From positions 1 through 32,774 of the forward strand of contig CAUJEL010000199.1 in the NCBI GenBank assembly GCA_963169875.1: a DNA stretch of 32,774 nucleotides, in the 5' to 3' direction. The notes under the pieces were generated by a model that did no database searches, was not told the origin of the DNA, and saw only the letters and a list, made by a program, of their open reading frames with translations. The DNA comes from Candidatus Zhuqueibacterota bacterium (GTDB lineage Bacteria; Zhuqueibacterota; Zhuqueibacteria; Residuimicrobiales; Residuimicrobiaceae). A program made the position numbers and the translations under genes. Shown here in pieces: positions 17,052 through 22,620 of the stretch (positions are counted from its first letter, which is position 1; every line of letters begins with the position of its first letter).

Positions 17052-17274
17052 TATGCATGCACTAGACAATGCCTTCGGTGCAGATTGTGTTTCCGGCTCG
17101 GCACCAACAGGAGGAGGAACATGTACTTCTGGAACTGCTGCTTATTCATGTGGTTCAGGAGCAGGTGTAAATACATGTGCACAAGGCAACACGGTGTCTG
17201 GGGGCAGATGTACAAACGGAAATTCGAATAATAACGGTTTTTGCCAAAATGGCAACGGTGTTACACAGGTTTAG
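17023..17274 (+). CDS. Candidate six-cysteine RiPP precursor peptide
   Basis: An 83-residue product with an obvious leader/core layout. The leader (1-21) begins MKWEKPRLHDMHALDNAFGA and contains a W-x-K-P element. The rest is rich in Gly, Ser, Thr and Asn with cysteines at 22, 34, 43, 52, 63 and 74, at intervals of 12, 9, 9, 11 and 11. There is no signal peptide, no transmembrane segment, and Lys and acidic residues are absent after residue 21. This composition is typical of substrates for thioether-forming radical SAM maturases. The start overlaps the ScmF-like gene by 29 bases behind a strong ribosome binding site. Its place directly after two radical SAM/SPASM genes and a PqqD homologue makes the precursor role likely. 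Crosslink positions, mature length and activity are unknown. Confidence 0.82.
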   Translation: MKWEKPRLHDMHALDNAFGADCVSGSAPTGGGTCTSGTAAYSCGSGAGVNTCAQGNTVSGGRCTNGNSNNNGFCQNGNGVTQV

Positions 17275-17351
17275 GCACACTTGTTTATGTAATAATAATA
17301 AACAATAGGTTGAAACGATTTATTTTATGTTTCATCAGCAGGGTAACATCT

Positions 17352-18236
17352 GTGGGACAAAATCTAAAGGGTTATAAATTAGAGTTACGAGATGGGAAAA
17401 AATGGTTTTTTCTCGCAGCTAACAATTTACACAGATGGTTTGAAGATTATACAAAAATCATGTGTTTGCAACCTTGCCGATATCAACAGGAACAGAGAGC
17501 AATCTATTTTGAGAAAGATTTTTTTTTATTACCACATAGATCTGCTTATCATATTGGTATTCGGAGCCGTTCCTCATCAAAATTTGACCGAATTAATGAT
17601 TTACTCGAAGATAATTATATAAAGCTGAGTCTTAGAAATATTGATGTATCAATAAATAATTACTATATGACGATGTCAAAAGGGCTATTCCCAATCTATG
17701 TCAATAGTATATGGCATGGAGGCTTATGTCTACATACAGCTTTTATCGAGCATGCCGGAAAAGGATATGCAATTGTCGGCCAGGGAAATGCTGGCAAAAC
17801 TACATGCGCGCGCAGGATCCCCGATCATTGGCAAGCAATTGCTGATGATGAGGTACTGATCGTAAAGGATTTATCTGATGAATATTTGGTACATCCATTC
17901 CCAACTTGGAGTGATTATATTTGGAATAGAGAGTGCAAAAAAACTTGGGATTCATCTAGTTATTCACGGTTAACAGCATTTTTTTTTATAAATAAGCACC
18001 CAGTCGATGCTATAACCCCCATTAGCAAAACAGAAGCATGCCTGAAGATTTATAAATCCGCAAATGAGGCACTACGTCGATTTTATCCAATTTTTACACC
18101 ATCAGAAAGATTATTGATCCAAAATAAACTAATGGATAATGCAAGCACAATTCTAAAAAAAATTAGGGCATTTAATATCAATGTAAGCTTGAATGGAAAA
18201 TTCTGGGAAAAAATTCAGGAACTTCAACTTGTCTAA
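17352..18236 (+). CDS. HprK-like P-loop protein (ScmC-like)
   Basis: A 294-residue protein if begun at GTG 17352, which has AGGG eight bases upstream; the frame is open back to TTG 17241 inside the precursor gene. The Walker A loop is GQGNAGKTTCARR (about residues 139-151), followed by IADDEVLIV, where an acidic pair could bind Mg, and by the VHPFPTWSDY motif. This layout is that of HPr-kinase-like proteins found in RiPP clusters. One such kinase phosphorylates a lasso precursor in paeninodin-type clusters, so a peptide kinase role is plausible here. It matches the ScmC component as I remember it. The gene is far richer in A+T than the radical SAM genes before it, with many ATA and AAA codons, suggesting a different recent history. 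Confidence 0.75.
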   Translation: MGQNLKGYKLELRDGKKWFFLAANNLHRWFEDYTKIMCLQPCRYQQEQRAIYFEKDFFLLPHRSAYHIGIRSRSSSKFDRINDLLEDNYIKLSLRNIDVSINNYYMTMSKGLFPIYVNSIWHGGLCLHTAFIEHAGKGYAIVGQGNAGKTTCARRIPDHWQAIADDEVLIVKDLSDEYLVHPFPTWSDYIWNRECKKTWDSSSYSRLTAFFFINKHPVDAITPISKTEACLKIYKSANEALRRFYPIFTPSERLLIQNKLMDNASTILKKIRAFNINVSLNGKFWEKIQELQLV

Positions 18237-18423
18237 TATATTTTTCTTTCGCTCGCTCAGGCAGAACCTTATATCCGTATGGAGCAAATTCAACTGGATT
18301 TCTGATGAAATTGCGGAAATGCTGCGAGTTACTCTAATTTACATTTCCATTTAGGCTGGTATTTGCGACGATCTATCATTAATAACTATTCCCAATTTTT
18401 ATTATGAAGATTAGCTATGTCAT
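18237..18423. other. AT-rich non-coding stretch
   Basis: Stops interrupt every frame. I recognise no gene, hairpin or repeat. Composition matches the flanking ScmC-like gene and the pseudogene that follows, so all three may have arrived together. Confidence 0.3.
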
Positions 18424-18615
18424 GAAGAAATCGAACGATCAGAGCACGAGATTAAAAAACTAACTCCAGGTGACTTCGGTTCCTTATGCGACTGGCTTAT
18501 ATACTAAAATGCAGATGTGTGGGATATACAAATCAAAGAAGATGTTTGTGCCTGGCGATTGGCAAAAATTGCCGGCATAGCACTATTAGGCTATCATAAA
18601 GGCAAAAGTTATTAA
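18424..18615 (+). pseudogene. Decayed antitoxin-like gene
   Basis: Translation in one frame reads EEIERSEHEIKKLTPGDF..., CDWLIY, a TAA stop at 18505-18507, then NADVWDIQIKEDV...RLAKIAGIAL...HKGKSY and a terminal TAA (18613-18615). The pattern matches a family of about 65-75-residue antitoxin-like proteins of type II modules (eIE..I..L...E...L..W...fDAD.WD.QIE.D...GRL..LA..AL...R.GK). One in-frame stop breaks it, there is no start codon in frame because TAG stands at 18412, and no toxin gene follows. It is thus a remnant. The family assignment is from memory of the consensus. Confidence 0.65.
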
Positions 18616-18693
18616 TTCTGCACAACCGTGAATCCCTGCTATCGCCCAATATTCTGACTTTCCAAACCGGCAAATCCCCGTCTTTTTAGCCTC

Positions 18694-19326
18694 TTGAAAG
18701 CACAATCGTTTACATATATCGGCCCCAGCATGCATCCCACTTTCAAGGCGGGGGATGGGCTGATCACGATTCCCTGTACCGGCAGGCCTATTCGAATTGG
18801 CGATGTGGTCATTTTCAAATCGCCGCAAGACAAAGCGCAGATTGTACACCGCGTAATTAAAATCACACCCCGGGGCATAAAAACCCGCGGAGACAACAAC
18901 CGCCTCGAAGATCCCTGGCTGCTACAGCCTCAAGACATCCTCGGCCGCGTCGTCGAAATCCAGCGCGGCAGCCGCCGCCTGAAAACCTGGAACGGCCTGG
19001 CCGGGCATCAATACGCAGAACTGCAGCGCACCAGGCGCCGCCTTCTCGATCGCCTGGCCGCCCTGTGGCCGCGATGGTTGCCGCGGCGCCTCCCGATCAT
19101 CCGTGCGCGCCATCTCAAAATAGCGATTTTTAAAAAACCTGGCGGAGATGAAAACGTGCTCCTGCTCGGCCGCCGCGCCATCGGCCGCCGTCGCGATGCC
19201 TCAACGCCCTGGATGATCCGGTCGCCCTACCGATTTTTTATCTCCACCGCAACATTGGCCGGGATTGATCGGCACGACCGAACGCCGAAAGACAAAAAAA
19301 ATGCGACTTGCCATAGACAAAAATGA
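18694..19326 (+). CDS. S24/S26 (signal peptidase I-like) Ser/His peptidase
   Basis: A 210-residue protein with the catalytic Ser in YIGPSMHPTFKAGD and, instead of the usual Lys, a His in QIVHRVIKI, as in the Ser/His archaeal/SipW branch of S26. RIGDVVIFKSP and KTRGDNN complete the domain. The C-terminal half is Arg-rich and ends WMIRSPYRFFI, a tail I associate with S26-like peptidases found beside RiPP maturation genes. The only start in frame after an upstream stop is TTG 18694, without a good ribosome binding site, so the N-terminus is uncertain. Placed after the precursor and HprK-like genes and before the ABC exporter, it is a candidate leader or maturation peptidase, since the exporter has no C39 domain. 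The remaining C-terminus after the RSPYRFF segment is unusually basic. Confidence 0.72.
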   Translation: MKAQSFTYIGPSMHPTFKAGDGLITIPCTGRPIRIGDVVIFKSPQDKAQIVHRVIKITPRGIKTRGDNNRLEDPWLLQPQDILGRVVEIQRGSRRLKTWNGLAGHQYAELQRTRRRLLDRLAALWPRWLPRRLPIIRARHLKIAIFKKPGGDENVLLLGRRAIGRRRDASTPWMIRSPYRFFISTATLAGIDRHDRTPKDKKNATCHRQK

Positions 19327-19537
19327 TCAGCAGCGCTGGATGCAGCAGTGGCGTCAGGCCGCTGTTGCCATGGCGGAGCAGCGGCAAAGCGAGCTGGCCG
19401 GAAAAAGCGAAGAGGAAATTTTGGCTGCCATTGATGCTCTGCTGAGCCTGCCGCATGACATGCCTGACGTCCCGGATCAAGAAGTGACTTCCGGTTTGGT
19501 TGAACAGCAAAAAATATTCCATAAAAATCGCAAATGA
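19301..19537 (+). CDS. Small partner protein of a nucleotidyltransferase (possible antitoxin)
   Basis: A 78-residue protein starting at ATG 19301, within the end of the S26 peptidase gene and overlapping the next gene by ATGA. It is charged and helical in the first half (QQRWMQQWRQAA, KSEEEILAAIDALLSLP) and ends with TSGLVEQQKIF. That conserved-looking TSGLVEQQ tail I have seen in small proteins encoded just before AbiEii-like nucleotidyltransferases. The tight overlap argues for a two-gene unit, possibly a toxin-antitoxin pair with this as antitoxin. The function has not been shown in this sequence. Confidence 0.6.
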   Translation: MRLAIDKNDQQRWMQQWRQAAVAMAEQRQSELAGKSEEEILAAIDALLSLPHDMPDVPDQEVTSGLVEQQKIFHKNRK

Positions 19538-20097
19538 ATCCCATTTTTCAAGCGGCCCAAAATTTGCAAAATTTCTGTGAACAAACAAGATGGAAATTTT
19601 GCTTTATCGGCGGTCTCGCTGTACAGCGCTGGGGCCAGCCTCGCATGACCATGGATGTTGATATGACACTGCTCACTGGTTTTGGCAACGAGCAGTATTA
19701 TATAAAAAAACTGTTGCAGCAATTCACGCCCCGGCGATCGGATGCTGCTGAGTTTGCCGTGAAAAATCGGGTCTTATTGATAAAAGACGAAAATCGCACC
19801 CCATTTGATATTGCTCTTGGCGCCATACCCTTTGAAGAAAATGCCATTCGCCGCTCTTCGATCTGGATTATTAATCAAGAATTCTCGTTGCGCACGTGTT
19901 CCGCTGAAGATTTGATCGTGCACAAGTCCTTCGCTAATCGTGGCATAGATTGGTTTGATATCGAATCCATTTTGCAGCGCCAGCAGGGCGTTTTAAATAT
20001 TCAACAAATACGCGATGATTTAAAACCATTGGCTGAGCTCAAAGAGGAACCTGAAATCCTCACCAAACTTGAAAGAATGATCACCGCGTACCGTTGA
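19534..20097 (+). CDS. AbiEii/AbiGii-like nucleotidyltransferase
   Basis: A 187-residue protein with the minimal nucleotidyltransferase signature: GGLAVQRWGQPRMTMDVDMTL, holding the GG loop and the D-x-D metal pair, then TPFDIALGAIPF with a third acidic residue. The C-terminal helices contain SAEDLIVHKSFANRGIDWFDIE, the (D)LI..K..A.R..D..D pattern of the family. Related proteins are toxins of type IV or MenT-type modules that modify tRNA or other targets. It overlaps the 78-residue partner by four bases. It may be unrelated to the peptide cassette and simply inserted in it, because it separates the S26 peptidase from the ABC exporter. Confidence 0.72.
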   Translation: MNPIFQAAQNLQNFCEQTRWKFCFIGGLAVQRWGQPRMTMDVDMTLLTGFGNEQYYIKKLLQQFTPRRSDAAEFAVKNRVLLIKDENRTPFDIALGAIPFEENAIRRSSIWIINQEFSLRTCSAEDLIVHKSFANRGIDWFDIESILQRQQGVLNIQQIRDDLKPLAELKEEPEILTKLERMITAYR

Positions 20098-20182
20098 ATC
20101 GGACGACGCGGCAGATCTCTGATCTATGATGTCGGATGTAAAATGGCCACAAAATCCGATTGCCAACTGCCAACTGTATTGA
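20098..20182. repeat. Short word element before the ABC exporter
   Basis: This 85-base gap includes 'cagatctctgatctatgatgtcgg' and 'attgccaactgccaactg', two more degenerate words of the intergenic repeat population. No ribosome binding site of quality is visible before ATG 20183. Confidence 0.35.
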
Positions 20183-21994
20183 ATGAAATCGATCATTAAA
20201 AAGATCCAAACCGGTCTTCCTGCGCTGCGTCAGGCCGCGGAACTGGTCTATAAAAGCTCCGGGAAATGGACCCTTCTCACCGCTTTCCTGGTATTACTGC
20301 AGGGACTGTTCCCGCTGGTTACGCTTTATCTGACCAAACTGGTTGTCGATACCGCGGCAACCGGAGTGACAGCGGCCGATAAAAGTGATGCGTTTCAAAA
20401 GCTATTCACTTTCATTATTCTGGCTGCGGCCGCGGGTGTCCTCGGCTCCCTGTTGAACAGCCTGGCGCAGATCGTTCAGGAGTACCGCGATCTGCGCGTC
20501 AATGAATATATTTTGAATCTGATCCACGCCAAATCGGTGCAGGTCGATCTGGCCTTCTATGAAAATCCGGCCTATTTCGACAATCTTCATATGGCGCAGA
20601 ACCAGGCCGCGTTCCGGCCGGTCTCCATGGTCAATAAATTGGTGCAGTTGGTGCAAAACGCCATCACCCTGGGCGCCATGGTGGCGGTGCTGCTCACTTT
20701 TAATGCGCTGGTCATCATACTGGCAGGAATAGCCGTTGTGCCGGCTGTCTGGGTGAAATACCGGTTCTCGCGCCGTCTCTATGAATGGCACAAGAAATGG
20801 ACGCATTCGGAGCGAAAATCCCAATATTACAGCTGGCTCATCACCTCTAAAGTCTATGCCAAAGAGCTGCGGCTTTTCGGCCTGGGCGAGCTATTTATCG
20901 ACCGGTTCAAGGAGCTGCGTTGGCGCGTCGCCATGGAACGGCTCAAGTTGAACCGCAGGCGCACCCTCGCCGAGCTGGCGGGACAGGTTTTCACGGTGGT
21001 CGTGGCCTTTGCGCTGCTCGCCTTCATCGCCCGCGATGCGGTCCGGGGCGCCATCACGCTCGGCGGACTGGTGATGTATTACCAGGCTTTTCAACGCGGA
21101 CAGACCTCGATGCAATCGACATTAAAAGGATTGGCGGAGCTATACGAGGATTCCCTTTTTCTTCGCTCGCTTTTTGACTTTCTCGAAGTTAAACCGGACA
21201 TTGCGGACCCGCCGGCACCGCGCCGATTGGTGCAAAAGGTGCAACACGGCCTTGCTTTTGAAAAGGTATGTTTTCAATATCCTGCAAGTGGCAAACCGGC
21301 GTTGCAGGACATCAGCTTTACTATTGCGCCCGGAGAGCATATTGCCCTGGTGGGCGAGAACGGCAGCGGCAAATCCACCCTCATCAAACTGATGTGCCGA
21401 CTCTACGACCCGGACACGGGCGTTATTACCCTGGATGGCCACGATATTCGTGAATATGCCGTAGCGGATATCCGCCAATCCATGAGTGTGCTGCTACAGG
21501 ACTTTTCCCAGTATCACACCACCGCGCGCGAAAACATCTGGTACGGAGATATCCAATCGAACGCAGGGGATGAACGCATCGAAGCGACTGCACGTCTGGC
21601 GGGCGCCAACCGGGTCATAGACAAACTGCCTCAAAAGATGGATACACCGTTGGGACGCTGGATAGAAGAGGGTAGCGAGCTTTCAACCGGTGAATGGCAG
21701 CGCATGGCCCTGGCGCGCACTTTTTTCCGCGAGGCGCCCATCGTCATCCTCGATGAGCCCACCAGCAGTCTGGATGCAGATGCGGAAACCCGCATTTATC
21801 AGTCATTCCTGCAGCTGGCAAAAGGTAAAACTGCACTGTTTATCAGTCATAAAATGTTTTCGGCGCGCATAGCCGATCGCATTCTGGTGCTGGAAAACGG
21901 ACATCTGGCCGAGAGTGGAAACCATACAGAGCTGATGCGGCGCAATGGCATCTACGCCCGGCTCTATTCGCTGCAGGCGCAGCGCTTTGCATGA
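20183..21994 (+). CDS. ABC exporter, fused permease and ATPase
   Basis: A 603-residue half-transporter of the MsbA/HlyB-like exporter class, acting as a homodimer in the inner membrane. The N-terminal 330 residues hold about six hydrophobic helices (for example LLTAFLVLLQGLFPLVTLYL and AITLGGLVMYY). The nucleotide domain shows Walker A GENGSGKST (about 391-399), Q-loop in VLLQDFSQYH, an altered signature ELSTGEWQRMALART where LSGGQ is usual, Walker B IVILDEPTSSLD and the H-loop FISHK. There is no N-terminal C39 peptidase domain, so leader removal must be done by another protein. By position it is the best candidate to export the modified peptide; a lipid or sugar substrate for the surrounding polysaccharide locus is also possible. 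Confidence 0.88.
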   Translation: MKSIIKKIQTGLPALRQAAELVYKSSGKWTLLTAFLVLLQGLFPLVTLYLTKLVVDTAATGVTAADKSDAFQKLFTFIILAAAAGVLGSLLNSLAQIVQEYRDLRVNEYILNLIHAKSVQVDLAFYENPAYFDNLHMAQNQAAFRPVSMVNKLVQLVQNAITLGAMVAVLLTFNALVIILAGIAVVPAVWVKYRFSRRLYEWHKKWTHSERKSQYYSWLITSKVYAKELRLFGLGELFIDRFKELRWRVAMERLKLNRRRTLAELAGQVFTVVVAFALLAFIARDAVRGAITLGGLVMYYQAFQRGQTSMQSTLKGLAELYEDSLFLRSLFDFLEVKPDIADPPAPRRLVQKVQHGLAFEKVCFQYPASGKPALQDISFTIAPGEHIALVGENGSGKSTLIKLMCRLYDPDTGVITLDGHDIREYAVADIRQSMSVLLQDFSQYHTTARENIWYGDIQSNAGDERIEATARLAGANRVIDKLPQKMDTPLGRWIEEGSELSTGEWQRMALARTFFREAPIVILDEPTSSLDADAETRIYQSFLQLAKGKTALFISHKMFSARIADRILVLENGHLAESGNHTELMRRNGIYARLYSLQAQRFA

Positions 21995-22005
21995 TGCTGC
22001 AAGTG

Positions 22006-22076
22006 TATTTCCCTATTTCTCTATTTCCTTATTCCCTTATTCCCTTATTCCCTTATTTCCCTATGTCCTTATGCTC
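22006..22076. repeat. Tandem TTCCCTTA-type repeat after the ABC exporter
   Basis: About 70 bases of nearly regular 9-base units (tttccctat, ttcccttat and variants) begin 12 bases after the exporter stop. Identical copies sit at about 22030-22056. It is a simple repeat, probably variable in copy number; no role is evident. Confidence 0.7.
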
Positions 22077-22144
22077 CTTTGTCCCTGGATGTACCACAAT
22101 GACAGCTCTTTGCCGTCTGATCTCTGTAAATTTTGGAGGCATTT

Positions 22145-22522
22145 ATGGCTGAGATAACCCTCGAAAAAACGTATGCGCTGCTCGAAAAGCTGGCTGAATA
22201 TGTAATGACCGAAATTCCGGCAATTAAGCAGGATATTGCAATCATCAAGCAAGACGTAGCCGGTCTGAAGCAAGACGTAAAAGAGCTGAAAATTAGCTAC
22301 TTTAACCTCAGCACGGATCATAATTCACTCGCGCAAAGGGTTACGCGCCTGGAAGAAAAAATGGATTATGTCATCAACGCTCTGGACGCCCAAACGAAAA
22401 AAATCGATGACATGCTGATTGAGCAGAAAGCTCAACTGTACACCCTGGACGTCTACAACCAACGCATCGGCGATCTGGAAGAAAAAGTCTTTGGCTATCG
22501 CGTCCGTGATAAAGAAGATTAA
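22145..22522 (+). CDS. Small coiled-coil protein of unknown function
   Basis: A 125-residue, soluble, highly charged protein. It is almost wholly heptad-patterned, with repeats of IKQDIAIIKQDVAGLKQDV type around residues 26-46 and further heptads in LAQRVTRLEEKMDYVINAL and DLEEKVFGYRV. ATG 22145 has GGAGG five bases upstream, the best Shine-Dalgarno site in this part of the window. It has no signal peptide or catalytic motif. Similar short coiled-coil proteins are common as lone hypothetical genes. It lies between two repeat blocks just before the Wzc-like kinase; any link is unproven. Confidence 0.65.
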   Translation: MAEITLEKTYALLEKLAEYVMTEIPAIKQDIAIIKQDVAGLKQDVKELKISYFNLSTDHNSLAQRVTRLEEKMDYVINALDAQTKKIDDMLIEQKAQLYTLDVYNQRIGDLEEKVFGYRVRDKED

Positions 22523-22527
22523 GCTTT

Positions 22528-22612
22528 CTCTGACTTCTGATCTCTGTCCTCTATCCTTATCTCTCGAAATCCGGCATCATTTTCCAAAATCCGCAATCAA
22601 AACAAGGGGCTT
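22528..22612. repeat. Word-repeat block between the coiled-coil gene and the Wzc-like gene
   Basis: It contains 'cttctgatctctgtcctctatccttatctc', whose reverse complement shares words with 10117-10160, then 'gaaatccggcatcattttccaaaatccgcaatc', which shares words with 25075-25142 and 25500-25580. It is a useful bridge showing that several word families belong to one population. Confidence 0.6.
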
Positions 22613-22620
22613 ATTAACGC

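Noticed and set aside
14309-21994. Lasso peptide cluster
   Set aside because: PqqD-like, HprK-like and ABC genes also occur in lasso clusters, but there is no transglutaminase-like B2 protease and no asparagine-synthetase-like cyclase, while two radical SAM/SPASM enzymes are present.
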